Positions 33,699 through 44,053 of a stretch of 64,000 nt of DNA are shown one piece after another. Within the stretch, counting starts at the first letter, position 1. Every line of letters starts with the position of its first letter. The notes beneath the pieces are model-generated. The model saw nothing but the letters and a program-made list of their open reading frames with translations, was not told where the DNA came from and ran no database searches. Both the position numbers and the translations under genes were made by a program. The stretch comes from Oribacterium sp. NK2B42 (lineage in GTDB: Bacteria > Bacillota > Clostridia > Lachnospirales > Lachnospiraceae), in contig NZ_AUJX01000004.1 in the NCBI RefSeq assembly GCF_000424445.1, forward strand, positions 1 to 64,000, in the 5' to 3' direction.

Positions 33699-34088
33699 TT
33701 ATACTCTCCTGCGCTTTGGTGGACGGCATCCGTTATGTGGAACCGGTGTTACATCCTTGATAGATGTTACCTCAAGACCATTAGCCTGAAGTGCACGAAT
33801 AGCTGCCTCACGTCCTGATCCTGGTCCCTTTACGCTAACATCCACATACTTTAAGCCGTGTACTAAAGCTGCCTTAACAGCAGTTTCAGCAGCCATCTGA
33901 GCTGCATATGGAGTAGATTTTCTTGAACCTTTGAATCCAAGACCACCGGCACTTGCCCATGAAAGAGCGTTACCTTCTGCATCTGTCAGTGTAACGATAG
34001 TGTTGTTGAAAGATGCCTGAATATGTGCCTGTCCGCGTTCAACGTTTTTCTTTACGCGCTTCTTTGTTACTCTCTTACCTGAAGCCAT
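33699..34088 (-). CDS. rpsK: 30S ribosomal protein S11
   Basis: This 129-residue protein of the small-subunit platform has blocks [31 protein letters not shown] and the C-terminal [17 protein letters not shown], all canonical. It lies in the alpha operon between rpsM and rpsD. The gaps on both sides (135 and 143 bases) are larger than usual for this cluster. Confidence 0.99.
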   Translation of the reverse strand: MASGKRVTKKRVKKNVERGQAHIQASFNNTIVTLTDAEGNALSWASAGGLGFKGSRKSTPYAAQMAAETAVKAALVHGLKYVDVSVKGPGSGREAAIRALQANGLEVTSIKDVTPVPHNGCRPPKRRRV

Positions 34089-34223
34089 ATTAAAACTAAC
34101 CTACTTTCCTTTACTAGTCTTCCTGTATTTAAAACATGAAGATCACAATAGTTACTTCTGATTTTCATCAGATTTGGATCATTTCTGATCCGGACTTGTT
34201 TTTACCTACAAGCTGAAGCAAAA

Positions 34224-34592
34224 TTACTTCTTCTTGTTAGCTACAGTCTTACGTGGTCCCTTACGTGTTCTGGCATTGGTCTTTGTCTTCTGACCTCTAA
34301 CCGGAAGTCCCTTTCTGTGACGGATTCCGCGGAAGCAGCCAATCTCCTGAAGTCTCTTGATGTCAAGAGCAACTGCTCTTCTGAGATCACCTTCCACTGT
34401 CTGGTTCTCTGCAATATAGTTTGCGAGTACCTTTACTTCGTCGTCAGTGAGATCCTTAACACGTGTGTCAGGGTTAACGCCTGTTGCCTTGAGAATCTTA
34501 TCAGCTGAAGACTGTCCGATACCATAAATATATGTCAGACCAATCTCAATACGCTTCTCTCTAGGTAAATCGACACCTGCAATACGAGCCAT
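34224..34592 (-). CDS. rpsM: 30S ribosomal protein S13
   Basis: This 122-residue protein contacts the large subunit and P-site tRNA. It begins [20 protein letters not shown] and ends in the basic tail [20 protein letters not shown]. Its start is 21 bases after rpmJ with GGAGGAAAC upstream. Normal length. Confidence 0.99.
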   Translation of the reverse strand: MARIAGVDLPREKRIEIGLTYIYGIGQSSADKILKATGVNPDTRVKDLTDDEVKVLANYIAENQTVEGDLRRAVALDIKRLQEIGCFRGIRHRKGLPVRGQKTKTNARTRKGPRKTVANKKK

Positions 34593-34613
34593 TTTTGTTT
34601 CCTCCTGTTAAAA

Positions 34614-34727
34614 TTAACCTTGTCTCTGCTTGTGCTTAGGGTTTTCGCAGATAATTCTGATAGAGCCTTTACGCTTAATGACTTTGCATTTCTCGCAGAT
34701 AGGCTTTACTGATGATCTTACCTTCAT
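34614..34727 (-). CDS. rpmJ: 50S ribosomal protein L36 (zinc form)
   Basis: A 37-residue frame from the ATG at 34727 reads [20 protein letters not shown] and ends [11 protein letters not shown]. The CxxC...C...H zinc ligands are all present, so this is the zinc-dependent form. It lies between infA and rpsM, the standard place, with a GGGGAA site. Confidence 0.97.
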   Translation of the reverse strand: MKVRSSVKPICEKCKVIKRKGSIRIICENPKHKQRQG

Positions 34728-34842
34728 AGTAATTCCCCTTTCTAATAACGAATTCGAACAAAGTTGCCGTATTATTCTAACAAAAGCCTCTTTAATTGTA
34801 AAGTGCTTTTTTAATTTAATTGTAAGAATTACTTATACAGCT

Positions 34843-35061
34843 TTATTTGTCTCTCCAGATGATCCTGCCCTTTGAAAGGTCATATGGTGATAACTCAATT
34901 GTTACCTTGTCACCCGGAAGAATTCTAATGTAATTCATACGAAGCTTTCCGGAAATGTGTGCAAGTACCTGATGACCATTCTCAAGTTCTACCTGGAACA
35001 TTGCATTCGGAAGTTTTTCAATTACTTTACCAGTAATCTCAATTACATCTGATTTTGACAT
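34843..35061 (-). CDS. infA: Translation initiation factor IF-1
   Basis: This 72-residue S1-like OB-fold protein begins [20 protein letters not shown] and ends [16 protein letters not shown], which is diagnostic. It binds the ribosomal A site during initiation. It follows map by 37 bases and precedes rpmJ. Confidence 0.99.
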   Translation of the reverse strand: MSKSDVIEITGKVIEKLPNAMFQVELENGHQVLAHISGKLRMNYIRILPGDKVTIELSPYDLSKGRIIWRDK

Positions 35062-35098
35062 TCAGTTCTCCTCTTCATTATTTAATAATTTCTTCTTA

Positions 35099-35851
35099 TC
35101 AATTAACCAGACTTAGGATCTCAGGTCCATTCTCTGTAATAAGAATCGTATTTTCATAGTGGCATGAAAGGCTTCCGTCATCCGGAATAACCGACCAGCC
35201 ATTCGAGCCTGTATGCACTTCCGGTGAACCCAGTGTTATCATGGGCTCTACTGCAAGTACCATACCTGCACATAACTTTGGTCCTTTTCTATGGAGATCA
35301 TAGTTTGGAACCTCGGGATCCATATGTATCTCACTTCCGATGCCGTGTCCACAATAATCTGTTATGACTCCGCACCCCTGTGATTCAACGTAATTCCCGA
35401 TGGTGGAACAGATATCATTTAAATGATTTCCTTCCACCGCCTGCTCTGCACCCTTCCAGAATGCATCGTAGCAGACCTTCATAATTTTCTTCGCATCATC
35501 GGAAACATTACCCACTGCCCAGGTTCTGGTTGCATCTGAATTGTAACCGTGAAAACTTGTGCAGGTATCAATGGAAACAATATCGCCTTCTTTGAGAATG
35601 CGGCGTCTGTCCGGAATGCCATGAATTACTTCTTCATTTACGGAAATGCAGCAACATCCGGGGAAATCATACAGACCCTTCATGCTTGGGAAACCTCCAA
35701 GCTTACGCATGATCTTTTCTGCATACTCGTCAAGCTCTCCGGTGCTTATGCCGGGCTTAATCTTCTCTCCGACTCTGTTATGCATTTCGCCGAGAATCTT
35801 TCCGGCTTCTCTCATCAATTCTATTTCTCGTTTTGATTTGATTTCTATCAT
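35099..35851 (-). CDS. map: Methionine aminopeptidase, type I
   Basis: This 250-residue enzyme removes the N-terminal methionine from new proteins. The metal ligands are visible in VSIDTCTSFHGYNSDATRTW, TDYCGHGIGSEIHMDPEVPN and VLAVEPMITL. There is no N-terminal zinc-finger extension. It is downstream of adk, as usual in Firmicutes. Confidence 0.98.
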   Translation of the reverse strand: MIEIKSKREIELMREAGKILGEMHNRVGEKIKPGISTGELDEYAEKIMRKLGGFPSMKGLYDFPGCCCISVNEEVIHGIPDRRRILKEGDIVSIDTCTSFHGYNSDATRTWAVGNVSDDAKKIMKVCYDAFWKGAEQAVEGNHLNDICSTIGNYVESQGCGVITDYCGHGIGSEIHMDPEVPNYDLHRKGPKLCAGMVLAVEPMITLGSPEVHTGSNGWSVIPDDGSLSCHYENTILITENGPEILSLVN

Positions 35852-35902
35852 TTAATACTTCTTTCCGACTCAAACTTAGAAACTTATGATCTATCAAAAA
35901 CA

Positions 35903-36550
35903 TTATTTGTTCTCAAGAACCTTAACTACATCGTTAAATACTTCCTGAAGCTCTTTGGTACCGTCAACCTCACAGAAAACGCCTTCATTCTTATAATAAG
36001 AAATAAGTGGCTCAGTCTGCTTATGGTAAACATTTAAACGATCCTGAACAGTCTCAGGTTTATCATCTGAACGGATGATAAGTTCGCTTCCGCACTTATC
36101 GCAAATGTTTTCCTTCTGAGGAGCTGCATATACGATATGATAGGTTGCACCGCATTTAGGGCAGGCTCTTCTTCCTGACATACGTGTAAGAATTGCTTCA
36201 TCAGGTACATTTATATCCAGAGCAAAATCGATCTTGTCTCCCTTATCGGCAAGTGCCTTTGTAAGACTTTCTGCCTGAGGGATGGTACGTGGGAAGCCAT
36301 CAAGTACATAGCCATCCTTGCAATCATCCTCGGCAATTCTGTCTAAAAGCATACCGATAGTAACTTCATCAGGAACCAGCTGTCCCTTGTCCATATATGA
36401 CTTAGCTTTCATACCGAGTTCAGTTCCGCCTTTAATATTGGCTCTGAAAATGTCTCCGGTTGAAATATGAGGAATGCCAAACTTATCTGCGATTTTAATT
36501 GCCTGTGTGCCTTTGCCCGCACCGGGCGCTCCTAACATAACGATCTTCAT
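35903..36550 (-). CDS. adk: Adenylate kinase (zinc form)
   Basis: This 215-residue enzyme interconverts ATP, AMP and ADP. The P-loop is [10 protein letters not shown], the lid is [16 protein letters not shown] with a second Cys pair ([10 protein letters not shown]) making a four-cysteine zinc site, and the LDGFPRT and [11 protein letters not shown] motifs are present. The start is the ATG at 36550 behind GGAGG; an upstream in-frame ATG would add 8 residues that the family lacks. A promoter of its own is likely at 36606-36634. Confidence 0.98.
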   Translation of the reverse strand: MKIVMLGAPGAGKGTQAIKIADKFGIPHISTGDIFRANIKGGTELGMKAKSYMDKGQLVPDEVTIGMLLDRIAEDDCKDGYVLDGFPRTIPQAESLTKALADKGDKIDFALDINVPDEAILTRMSGRRACPKCGATYHIVYAAPQKENICDKCGSELIIRSDDKPETVQDRLNVYHKQTEPLISYYKNEGVFCEVDGTKELQEVFNDVVKVLENK

Positions 36551-36605
36551 ATGAGGCCTCCATATAATATACATGTTAACGTAAATGTCTTCAAATACGT
36601 TTATT

Positions 36606-36634
36606 GTATAACGAGTAAACGCATTTTAGTTCAA
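36606..36634 (-). promoter_or_regulatory. Candidate internal promoter in front of adk
   Basis: TTGAAC (36629-36634), 17 bases, TTATAC (36606-36611). It lies in the 167-base gap after secY, which also holds the inverted repeat GTAAACGC ... GCGTTTAC (36615-36660) and a GCCTCC ... GGAGGC hairpin (36677-36707) that has no U-tract on the minus strand. Confidence 0.55.
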
Positions 36635-36717
36635 TGAGATCAACATTTAATGGCGTTTACGAGTATAAACACTTTTAGCCTCCCCGGAAAATAGTCCTGA
36701 GGAGGCTTTTGTTATGA

Positions 36718-38058
36718 TCAGTCGTTTAAAAATCCCTTGTAATTTCTTACAACCATCTGTGATTCAATAGCCTTAAGTGTCTCAAGCACAACTCCGATTA
36801 TGATGATAAGCGAAGTACCCGCAAAAGATATACGACCCACATTGAATACTCCCGAAACAAAGATCGGAACTATTGCAACGATTGCAAGGCCGGTTGCACC
36901 GATAAAAATGATATATTTAAGAATATTATCAAGATAATCGCTGGTAGGCTTACCCGGACGAATACCCGGAATAAATCCACCCTGCTTCTTCATGTTATTT
37001 GCCACTTCCAAAGGATTGAAAGAAATGGAAGTGTAGAAATAAGCGAAGAAATACAGAAGTGCAATATAAACTATCAAACCAATGCTGTAGATAGGCGCAT
37101 CAGGATTACACCATGAACCGGAATTAAGGCCCATAAGGATCTTGCCCCATACTGTGCCGTAATCTACCTTCAGAACCTGTCCGATAACAACAGGCATGGT
37201 CATAAGTGAACTTGCAAAGATAACCGGCATAACGCTGGCCGTATTTACCTTAAGAGGAATTGATGAAGACTGACCTCCTACAAGACCTCTGCCCTGTACT
37301 CTACGGCTGTACTGAACCGGAATCTTACGTTCAGCATCAGTCAAAACGACTGTAAAAGCTACAAGAGCAATGATGCATGCAGCAATAATGATAGCTGCTA
37401 CAACCATTGTCGCAACATTTTTCCCCTGTATGAATCTAACATACAAAGTCTGAAAATCAGTAGGAATAGATGAAAGGATATTAAAAAGAAGAACCAGTGA
37501 AATACCGTTACCGATTCCCTTATCAGTTATCTGTTCACCAATCCACATGAGAAGTGCAGATCCTGTTGTCATTGTAATTACCGCAATAGCAACATCTGCA
37601 ATCTTTCTCAACATGCTCGCATCAGCGTAACCGATGAGAAGCCCCTGTCCACCGAATCCTACGGCCATCGCAGTTGACTCAATAAGAGCAAGTCCGATAG
37701 TCACATATCTTGTGTACTCAGTGAGCTTCTTTCTTCCCTCTTCACCATCCTTCTGTAACTCTTCAAGTGCAGGAATTGCAACTGTGAGGAGCTGGATGAT
37801 GATGGATGAAGTAATATACGGTGTGATTGACAATGCGAAGACCGACAGCTGCTCGAAAGAGCCACCGGTCATCGTATTAAACCAACCAAATGCATCATTA
37901 TCAGCCATGCTTTTGAAAAGCTCGGCAAAATATCCTGAGTTTACACCCGGAATAGGAAGATTCGATCCAAACCTAATTACTACGAGCATAAGGAAAACGA
38001 ATAAAAGTCTATCTCTTAAATCCTTTACCTTAAATGCATTTAGTATTGATTTGAACAT
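36718..38058 (-). CDS. secY: Protein translocase subunit SecY
   Basis: This 446-residue protein forms the export channel with ten transmembrane helices. Motifs: RFGSNLPIPGVNSGYF at the start, FALSITPYITSSIIIQLL, and the cytoplasmic loop RRVQGRGLVGGQSSSIPLK. The length is typical of clostridia. It overlaps the rplO stop by one base at 38058. Confidence 0.99.
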   Translation of the reverse strand: MFKSILNAFKVKDLRDRLLFVFLMLVVIRFGSNLPIPGVNSGYFAELFKSMADNDAFGWFNTMTGGSFEQLSVFALSITPYITSSIIIQLLTVAIPALEELQKDGEEGRKKLTEYTRYVTIGLALIESTAMAVGFGGQGLLIGYADASMLRKIADVAIAVITMTTGSALLMWIGEQITDKGIGNGISLVLLFNILSSIPTDFQTLYVRFIQGKNVATMVVAAIIIAACIIALVAFTVVLTDAERKIPVQYSRRVQGRGLVGGQSSSIPLKVNTASVMPVIFASSLMTMPVVIGQVLKVDYGTVWGKILMGLNSGSWCNPDAPIYSIGLIVYIALLYFFAYFYTSISFNPLEVANNMKKQGGFIPGIRPGKPTSDYLDNILKYIIFIGATGLAIVAIVPIFVSGVFNVGRISFAGTSLIIIIGVVLETLKAIESQMVVRNYKGFLND

Positions 38059-38501
38059 TAGATTACCTCACAGGTTCCGCCTAAAGCTTCAATCTTTTCC
38101 TTTGCTGATGCAGAGAAAGCTGTTAACTTAACATTGAGCTTCTTTGTAAGTTCACCATTTCCAAGAACCTTAACACCATCGTTAATCTTCTTAATGATTC
38201 CCTTGTTAAGAAGAGCCTCAATTGTAACTTCCTCACCATCGTTGAACTTTGTCTCAAGAACAGAAAGGTTGATTCCTGTGATAACCTTAGAGTTAGGATC
38301 CTTGAATCCTCTCTTAGGAATACGTCTGAATAAAGGCATCTGACCACCTTCGAATCCTGGTCTTGGTGCTCCTGATCTTGCCTTCTGACCCTTATGGCCC
38401 TTACCGGCTGTCTTGCCATTTCCTGAACCATGGCCACGGCCACGTCTGAAATTCTTTGACTGCTTAGCGCCGTCAGCCGGCTTTAAATTAGCTAACTCCA
38501 T
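38058..38501 (-). CDS. rplO: 50S ribosomal protein L15
   Basis: This 147-residue protein has the glycine/basic N-terminus [20 protein letters not shown] and the block [19 protein letters not shown]. It is a late assembly protein of the large subunit. It sits between rpmD and secY in the spc operon, the standard order. Confidence 0.99.
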   Translation of the reverse strand: MELANLKPADGAKQSKNFRRGRGHGSGNGKTAGKGHKGQKARSGAPRPGFEGGQMPLFRRIPKRGFKDPNSKVITGINLSVLETKFNDGEEVTIEALLNKGIIKKINDGVKVLGNGELTKKLNVKLTAFSASAKEKIEALGGTCEVI

Positions 38502-38512
38502 TGTATGCCTCC

Positions 38513-38698
38513 TTAGATTTCTTCAACTTTTACAAGATGGTTAACTCTCTGAATCATACCTCTTGTAGCGCCATTGTCCTGAAGCTCTACTGTCTGACGA
38601 ATCTTACGAAGACCAAGAGCCTGAACGGTTGCTCTCTGCTTAGGGATAGCACCGATTGGAGACTTTACAAGTGTAATCTTTAACTTCTTATCTGCCAT
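38513..38698 (-). CDS. rpmD: 50S ribosomal protein L30
   Basis: This 61-residue protein begins [20 protein letters not shown] and ends [14 protein letters not shown]. The start is the ATG at 38698, eight bases after GGGAGGG; the longer frame would add seven unrelated residues. It lies between rpsE and rplO. Confidence 0.97.
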   Translation of the reverse strand: MADKKLKITLVKSPIGAIPKQRATVQALGLRKIRQTVELQDNGATRGMIQRVNHLVKVEEI

Positions 38699-38715
38699 TA
38701 CTTTACCCTCCCTGA

Positions 38716-39225
38716 TCAACCTGTGATCTCAGCTACAGTTTTACCGCGAAGTGCAGCAAACTCCTCAGGTGTCTTCATTGAAGTAAGACCTGTGATTGTA
38801 GCAAGAACGACATTTGTCTTATTGTTTGAACCTAAAGACTTTGTACGGATATTTCTGATACCGGCAAGCTCAAGAACTGAACGTGCAGGACCACCAGCGA
38901 TGATACCGGTTCCTTCAGGTGCCTTCTTAAGAAGTACTGTTGCACTTCCAAACTTACCTACATAATCATGTGGTACAGACTTCTCTTCTGTTACAGGAAT
39001 TGTAACGATAGACTTGCAAGCAGCCTCACGTGCCTTACGGATAGCCTCAGGAACCTCAACTGCCTTACCGATACCACAACCTACATGGCCATTGCCATCT
39101 CCAACTACTACGAGAGCTGAGAATCTAACGGTACGACCACCCTTTACAGTTTTCGCAACACGCTTGATGGCAACGACGTTGTCGTTTAATTCTAACTGAT
39201 TTGCATCAATTCTTTCACGCTTCAT
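38716..39225 (-). CDS. rpsE: 30S ribosomal protein S5
   Basis: This 169-residue protein is important for decoding fidelity. It has the S5 N-terminal RNA-binding domain ([36 protein letters not shown]) and the C-terminal domain with [19 protein letters not shown]. Normal length and position after rplR. Confidence 0.99.
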   Translation of the reverse strand: MKRERIDANQLELNDNVVAIKRVAKTVKGGRTVRFSALVVVGDGNGHVGCGIGKAVEVPEAIRKAREAACKSIVTIPVTEEKSVPHDYVGKFGSATVLLKKAPEGTGIIAGGPARSVLELAGIRNIRTKSLGSNNKTNVVLATITGLTSMKTPEEFAALRGKTVAEITG

Positions 39226-39245
39226 CTTGCTTGTTCTCCTCTCGA

Positions 39246-39608
39246 TTAGAATTCAAGGCCGGCTTCTCTGGCAGCATCTGCAAGAGCCTGAACCTTACCG
39301 TGATAAAGGAAACCACCTCTGTCAAATACAACAGTCTTAATTCCCTTAGCCATAGCCTTCTCAGCAATTGCCTTACCAACATACTGAGCAGCCTCAATGT
39401 TATTTGTAATTTCTAACTTTGCATCCTTATCAAGTGTTGAAGCAGCGCAAAGAGTGTTGCCTGCAACATCATCGATAACCTGTGCATACATGTGCTTGTC
39501 AGATCTGAATACAGAAAGACGTGGTCTCTCTGGAGTACCAGATAAACGGTTTCTAAGTCTCTGGTGCTTCTTCTGGCGAAGTTCAGCCTTATTTCTCTTA
39601 CTTACCAT
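39246..39608 (-). CDS. rplR: 50S ribosomal protein L18
   Basis: This 120-residue protein binds 5S rRNA. Blocks: [35 protein letters not shown] and the C-terminal [20 protein letters not shown] followed by AREAGLEF. It follows rplF by 16 bases. Confidence 0.99.
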   Translation of the reverse strand: MVSKRNKAELRQKKHQRLRNRLSGTPERPRLSVFRSDKHMYAQVIDDVAGNTLCAASTLDKDAKLEITNNIEAAQYVGKAIAEKAMAKGIKTVVFDRGGFLYHGKVQALADAAREAGLEF

Positions 39609-39624
39609 TTCACTTTCCTCCTAA

Positions 39625-40167
39625 TTATTTCTTACCAGTCTTACCAACCTTACGTCTGATAACCTCTGCAGCATACTTGATACCCTTGCCCTTATATGGC
39701 TCCGGTCCTCTCTTGCTGCGGATCTCAGCTGCGTACTGACCAACTTTCTCCTTGTCAATACCCTTTACGAAGATTGTGTTTGTACCCTCGAGAACTGTCT
39801 CAACGCCCTCAGGATCTTCCATAGTTACAGGATGAGAATAGCCAAGTGTAAGTGTAAGAGTCTTACCCTGCTTAGCTGCTCTGTAACCAACACCGTTGAT
39901 CTCGAGCTTCTTCTCAAATCCGTTAGTAACACCGTCTACCATGTTCTGGAGAAGTGCTCTTGTAAGTCCGTGAAGGGACTTCTCTTTCTTATTATCATTA
40001 GGTCTCTTAACAACAACTTCACCGTTGTTCTGCTCAAGAGTAAGCTCTCTAGCGAATGCCTTCTCAAGAGTTCCCTTAGGTCCCTTAACGGTTACGAGGT
40101 TGTTGTCCTTGATCTCAACAGTAACGCCTGCTGGGATAACTACCGGTAATTTTCCGATACGTGACAT
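39625..40167 (-). CDS. rplF: 50S ribosomal protein L6
   Basis: This 180-residue protein has two L6 domains. Motifs: [18 protein letters not shown] at the start and [20 protein letters not shown] near the end, the diagnostic L6 signature. It lies near the factor-binding site of the ribosome. Preceded by rpsH with about 90 bases between. Confidence 0.99.
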   Translation of the reverse strand: MSRIGKLPVVIPAGVTVEIKDNNLVTVKGPKGTLEKAFARELTLEQNNGEVVVKRPNDNKKEKSLHGLTRALLQNMVDGVTNGFEKKLEINGVGYRAAKQGKTLTLTLGYSHPVTMEDPEGVETVLEGTNTIFVKGIDKEKVGQYAAEIRSKRGPEPYKGKGIKYAAEVIRRKVGKTGKK

Positions 40168-40260
40168 ACTATGTCTCCTCTCTCTTAAATTCTCTGTTAT
40201 TAAACAGTTTTCAGATGTTTACAGTTACTTGCTTTGATGCTCTTTTATCTGAATGGTCAA

Positions 40261-40662
40261 TTACCATACAAATGCAAGAACTTCTCCGCCAACGCCCTTT
40301 GCTCTTGCTTCACGATCGGTCATGATGCCCTGATTTGTAGAAACAATTGCAATACCAAGTCCGCCAAGAACAGATGGCATATTCTCCTTGCCAGCGTATA
40401 CACGAAGACCTGGCTTGGAAATTCTACGAATGCCGCTGATGATCTTTTCGTTCTTTGTAGCGCCGTACTTAAGAGTTACCTTGATGTCCTTAAACTTACC
40501 GCCATCAACCAGCTCATACTTCTTGATGTAACCTTCATTTACAAGGATGTCAGCGATAGCTACTTTCATCTTTGATGATGGGATGGTTACTGTGTCATGC
40601 TTTGCAGTATTTGCGTTACGAATTCTTGTAAGCATATCTGCGATTGGATCACTCATACTCAT
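40261..40662 (-). CDS. rpsH: 30S ribosomal protein S8
   Basis: This 133-residue protein begins [20 protein letters not shown] and ends [16 protein letters not shown]8 binds the central domain of 16S rRNA and, in Escherichia coli, represses the spc operon. Here it is the first gene after an unusual 339-base gap that carries its own promoter and structured leader (40663-40874), so this part of the operon can be transcribed separately. Confidence 0.99.
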   Translation of the reverse strand: MSMSDPIADMLTRIRNANTAKHDTVTIPSSKMKVAIADILVNEGYIKKYELVDGGKFKDIKVTLKYGATKNEKIISGIRRISKPGLRVYAGKENMPSVLGGLGIAIVSTNQGIMTDREARAKGVGGEVLAFVW

Positions 40663-40874
40663 TTTTACGGATATCCTTTCTCAAATAGTATTAAAATAAT
40701 TTTGTTATATATCCGGAATAAATCCGGACAAAGCAAATGCCACGTCTCCAGGGTGTTCTCACTCGGTCAGTCCATCCTATCATAAAGATATGATGCTTAA
40801 CCAAATGGTACTGTGTGAACAGTACTTCCTGTGGCGCAACATTTACATTATAACCATTTCTTTCCGGGTTTCAA
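40663..40874 (-). promoter_or_regulatory. Internal promoter and structured leader in front of rpsH
   Basis: TTGAAA (40869-40874), 16 bases, TATAAT (40847-40852). The -35 box lies inside a perfect palindrome CCGGGTT TC AACCCGG (40864-40879), a possible operator. The leader of about 180 bases can form GTACTG TTCACA CAGTAC, ATCATA TCTT TATGAT and TCCGGA TTTAT TCCGGA hairpins before the rpsH ribosome binding site. The rpsN-rpsH gap is usually only a few tens of bases. Confidence 0.75.
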
Positions 40875-41001
40875 CCCGGTCTGGCGTATCTTTTAGAAAT
40901 ATTTTTGTATTTCTTTGAATACAATCCAGAAATTATCACCTTTGACAACATTTTGGAATTCTCCAAAACATTGCCATCGGCTCTAAATTGAAGTTAAGGA
41001 C

Positions 41002-41187
41002 TTACCAAGAAGCCTTCTTAACTCCTGGAATCTCACCCTTGTATGCTAACTCACGGAAGCAGATACGGCAGATGCCATACTTCTTGAGTACACTGTGTGG
41101 TCTTCCGCAGATCTTGCATCTTGTGTAAGCTCTTGTTGAGAACTTAGGTGCCTTCTGCTGCTTTAACTTCATTGATAACTTAGCCAT
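41002..41187 (-). CDS. rpsN: 30S ribosomal protein S14, type Z
   Basis: This 61-residue zinc-binding form has two CxxC pairs ([12 protein letters not shown] and [12 protein letters not shown]). It ends [10 protein letters not shown], the canonical end. It follows rplE by 12 bases and is the last gene before the unusual 339-base gap. Zinc-independent paralogues, if any, would be elsewhere. Confidence 0.98.
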   Translation of the reverse strand: MAKLSMKLKQQKAPKFSTRAYTRCKICGRPHSVLKKYGICRICFRELAYKGEIPGVKKASW

Positions 41188-41199
41188 ATTTCCCTCCGA

Positions 41200-41739
41200 T
41201 TACTTTGCGAACGGCATGTTGAAAAGTCTGAGAAGTTCTCTAGCCTCTTCGTCAGTCTTAGCTGTTGTTACGAAGATAACGTCCATACCTCTAACCTTGT
41301 CAACCTTATCGAACTCGATCTCAGGGAAAATGAGCTGCTCCTTGAGTCCAAGTGCATAGTTTCCTCTGCCATCAAATGCATTAGGATTTACGCCTCTGAA
41401 GTCTCTTACTCGAGGAAGCGCAAGATTGATAAGTCTGTCAGCAAACTCATACATCTTCTCACCACGAAGAGTAACCTTGCATCCGATAGCCTGACCCTCT
41501 CTGATCTTGAAGTTTGCGACTGACTTCTTTGCTTTAGTTGTTACAGCGTGCTGTCCTGTAATGATCTCAAGATCACGAACTGCGCTGTCGAGAACCTTGG
41601 AATTTTCCTTAGCTTCTCCAACTCCCATGTTGATAACGATCTTATCAAGCTTAGGAATCTCGTTTACATTCTTGTAACCGAACTTCTTAGCCATAGCATC
41701 CTTGATCTCGCTATTGTAAAGATCCTTTAATCTAGCCAT
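41200..41739 (-). CDS. rplE: 50S ribosomal protein L5
   Basis: This 179-residue 5S-rRNA-binding protein has blocks [38 protein letters not shown] and the C-terminal [19 protein letters not shown]. Position between rplX and rpsN is standard. Confidence 0.99.
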   Translation of the reverse strand: MARLKDLYNSEIKDAMAKKFGYKNVNEIPKLDKIVINMGVGEAKENSKVLDSAVRDLEIITGQHAVTTKAKKSVANFKIREGQAIGCKVTLRGEKMYEFADRLINLALPRVRDFRGVNPNAFDGRGNYALGLKEQLIFPEIEFDKVDKVRGMDVIFVTTAKTDEEARELLRLFNMPFAK

Positions 41740-41759
41740 TTTGAAATTCCTCCTTTCTC

Positions 41760-42065
41760 TTAGTCGATAACCTTACCAGTTTTCTTAGCAACTCTTACCT
41801 TCTTGCCGTCCTTGATCTCGAAGCCAACACGTGTAGGCTGTCCATCAACTACAAGCATAACGTTAGAAGCGTCGATAGCTGCTTCCTTGTGAAGGATACC
41901 ACCCTGAGGATTTCCCTGAGATGGCTTCTGGTGCTTGGTTACCATATTGCAGCCTTCAACGACTACCTTGTTGGTTGCGGGGTCAAAAGAAAGTACCTTG
42001 CCCTGCTTGCCATTGTCCTTACCGGCAATGATCTGTACCATATCGTCTTTCTTAATTCTACGCAT
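41760..42065 (-). CDS. rplX: 50S ribosomal protein L24
   Basis: This 101-residue KOW-domain protein starts large-subunit assembly. [20 protein letters not shown] and [20 protein letters not shown] are typical. It follows rplN by 12 bases and is preceded by GGAGG. Confidence 0.99.
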   Translation of the reverse strand: MRRIKKDDMVQIIAGKDNGKQGKVLSFDPATNKVVVEGCNMVTKHQKPSQGNPQGGILHKEAAIDASNVMLVVDGQPTRVGFEIKDGKKVRVAKKTGKVID

Positions 42066-42077
42066 CTGGTAACCTCC

Positions 42078-42446
42078 TTACAGTACTTCCGGAGCGAGTG
42101 AAACGATCTTCATGTAACCATGATCACGAAGCTCTCTAGCTACCGGTCCAAAAATACGAGTTCCCTTTGGTGTTCCATCGTCCTTGAGAATAACAGCTGC
42201 ATTCTCATCGAACTTGATGTAGCTACCATCTTTACGGCGAATGTCGTCTACTGTTCTAACAACAACAGCCTTAACAACATCACCCTTCTTTACCTGTCCG
42301 CCAGGGATTGCATCCTTAACAGATGCTACGATTATATCTCCGACTGCAGCATATCTTCTGGTTGAGCCACCCATAACGCGGATGCAAAGGAGTTCTCTTG
42401 CACCTGTGTTATCAGCAACTCTAAGTCTTGTTTCCTGCTGAATCAT
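42078..42446 (-). CDS. rplN: 50S ribosomal protein L14
   Basis: This 122-residue protein begins [20 protein letters not shown] and ends [20 protein letters not shown]14 takes part in a subunit bridge and is the silencing-factor binding site. Normal length. Confidence 0.99.
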   Translation of the reverse strand: MIQQETRLRVADNTGARELLCIRVMGGSTRRYAAVGDIIVASVKDAIPGGQVKKGDVVKAVVVRTVDDIRRKDGSYIKFDENAAVILKDDGTPKGTRIFGPVARELRDHGYMKIVSLAPEVL

Positions 42447-42470
42447 ATAATGCTCCTTCCTTGCTCCTGA

Positions 42471-42725
42471 TTACTTAGCCTTCTCGATGATCTCTGTCAG
42501 TCTCCATCTCTTGGTCTTTGACAGTGGTCTTGTAGCCATAACCTTAACTGTATCGCCTACACCAGCCTCGTTGTTCTCGTCATGAGCGTAGATCTTAACA
42601 GTTCTCTTAACGATCTTTCCGATTACCGGGTGCTTAACGTGATCTTCGATAGCGATAACGATGGTCTTGTCCATCTTTGCACTAACGACCTTACCGGTAC
42701 GTGTCTTTCTAAGATTTCTCTCCAT
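42471..42725 (-). CDS. rpsQ: 30S ribosomal protein S17
   Basis: This 84-residue OB-fold protein begins [20 protein letters not shown] and continues [20 protein letters not shown]. The start is the ATG at 42725 behind AAAGGAG; the longer frame overlapping rpmC lacks a site. Binds the 5' domain of 16S rRNA. Confidence 0.98.
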   Translation of the reverse strand: MERNLRKTRTGKVVSAKMDKTIVIAIEDHVKHPVIGKIVKRTVKIYAHDENNEAGVGDTVKVMATRPLSKTKRWRLTEIIEKAK

Positions 42726-42742
42726 TGTTGTGCTCTCCTTTC

Positions 42743-42946
42743 TCACGCTTTAGCTTTCTCTGTGATAACTGTCTGAATACGCGCGATGTTCTTACGAACC
42801 TCTGTTATTCTTGCTGTATTATCAAGCTGATTTGTAGCGTTCTGGAATCTCAGGTTAAAGAGTTCCTTCTTGGCTGAAACAAGGTCAGCATTAAGCTGCT
42901 CTGTTGACTTTGCCTTTAACTCATCTAAGTAGGTTTTCTTCTTCAT
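42743..42946 (-). CDS. rpmC: 50S ribosomal protein L29
   Basis: This 67-residue helical hairpin protein begins [18 protein letters not shown] and contains [18 protein letters not shown], the L29 signature. It overlaps the end of rplP (TAATG), so the two are translated in a coupled way. L29 lies at the polypeptide exit and helps dock trigger factor and SRP. Confidence 0.98.
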   Translation of the reverse strand: MKKKTYLDELKAKSTEQLNADLVSAKKELFNLRFQNATNQLDNTARITEVRKNIARIQTVITEKAKA

Positions 42947-43374
42947 TAGTTATCACCGCCTTCCAGTTCGGCCTTGGAAACGATCTTGCAATTGCAAGGA
43001 AGCTTGTGTGACGCAAGTCTAAGAGCCTCTCTTGCAGTCTCCTCAGGTACGCCAGCGATTTCGAACATTACTCTACCTGGCTTAACTACTGCTACCCAAT
43101 ATTCTACAGCACCCTTTCCGGAACCCATTCTGACTCCGAGAGGCTTAGCTGTGATTGGCTTGTCAGGGAAGATCTTGATCCAAACCTGACCACCACGCTT
43201 AATGTATCTTGTAAGAGCAACTCTGGCTGCCTCGATCTGGTTTGATTTGATCCAGCAAGGCTCAGTAGCGATGATACCATACTCACCATAAGCAATCTTG
43301 TTGCCTCTGGTTGCTTTGCCCTTCATGTTTCCACGAATCTGCTTACGATACTTCGTTCTCTTTGGCATTAACAT
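42946..43374 (-). CDS. rplP: 50S ribosomal protein L16
   Basis: This 142-residue protein begins [20 protein letters not shown], typical for clostridia, with [19 protein letters not shown] and [21 protein letters not shown]16 organises the A-site region. It follows rpsC by two bases. Confidence 0.99.
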   Translation of the reverse strand: MLMPKRTKYRKQIRGNMKGKATRGNKIAYGEYGIIATEPCWIKSNQIEAARVALTRYIKRGGQVWIKIFPDKPITAKPLGVRMGSGKGAVEYWVAVVKPGRVMFEIAGVPEETAREALRLASHKLPCNCKIVSKAELEGGDN

Positions 43375-43376
43375 AA

Positions 43377-44039
43377 TTACTTATCGCTCCCTTCCTTGTT
43401 TTTCTTGGCAGGAAGAACCTCTCCCTTGTAAACCCAAACCTTAACACCGAGCTTACCATAAGTTGTGTCTGCCTCTGCAAAACCATAGTCGATGTCAGCT
43501 CTTAAAGTCTGAAGAGGAATAGTTCCCTCAGAATAGAACTCACGACGAGCGATATCAGCACCGCCGAGACGTCCACCAACTGATGCCTTGATACCAAGAA
43601 CACCAGACTTCATGGTTCTCTGCATAGCCTGCTTCATAGCTCTTCTGAAAGATACACGGTTCTCAAGTGACTGAGCGATGTTCTCTGCAACAAGCTGAGC
43701 ATCACGGTCAGGTCTCTTGATCTCCTTGATATCGATGTTTACATTCTTTGATGTAAGCTTCTGAACGTCTTTTCTAACCTTCTCGATCTCTGCGCCGCCC
43801 TTACCGATTACGAAACCAGGCTTTGCTGTAAAGATAACTACACGAACCTTGTCGTTTGCAGCTCTCTCGATCTCGATCTTGGAAACACCTGCAGAATAAA
43901 GTCTCTTCTTCAGGAATTTTCTGATATTGTAGTCCTCAACAAGTGTATCGCCAAAGTTCTTCTTGTCAGCATACCACTTGGAATCCCAATCTTTAATAAC
44001 GCCGACTCTTATGCCGTGCGGATTGACTTTCTGTCCCAT
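43377..44039 (-). CDS. rpsC: 30S ribosomal protein S3
   Basis: This 220-residue protein has a KH domain ([20 protein letters not shown]) and the C-terminal domain with [20 protein letters not shown]. It starts [21 protein letters not shown]3 lines the mRNA entry channel. It follows rplV by 14 bases. Confidence 0.99.
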   Translation of the reverse strand: MGQKVNPHGIRVGVIKDWDSKWYADKKNFGDTLVEDYNIRKFLKKRLYSAGVSKIEIERAANDKVRVVIFTAKPGFVIGKGGAEIEKVRKDVQKLTSKNVNIDIKEIKRPDRDAQLVAENIAQSLENRVSFRRAMKQAMQRTMKSGVLGIKASVGGRLGGADIARREFYSEGTIPLQTLRADIDYGFAEADTTYGKLGVKVWVYKGEVLPAKKNKEGSDK

Positions 44040-44053
44040 TTATATGCCTCCTT

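Noticed and set aside
36677-36707. Terminator after secY
   Set aside because: The hairpin has its T-run on the plus strand only, so it would not stop minus-strand transcription.
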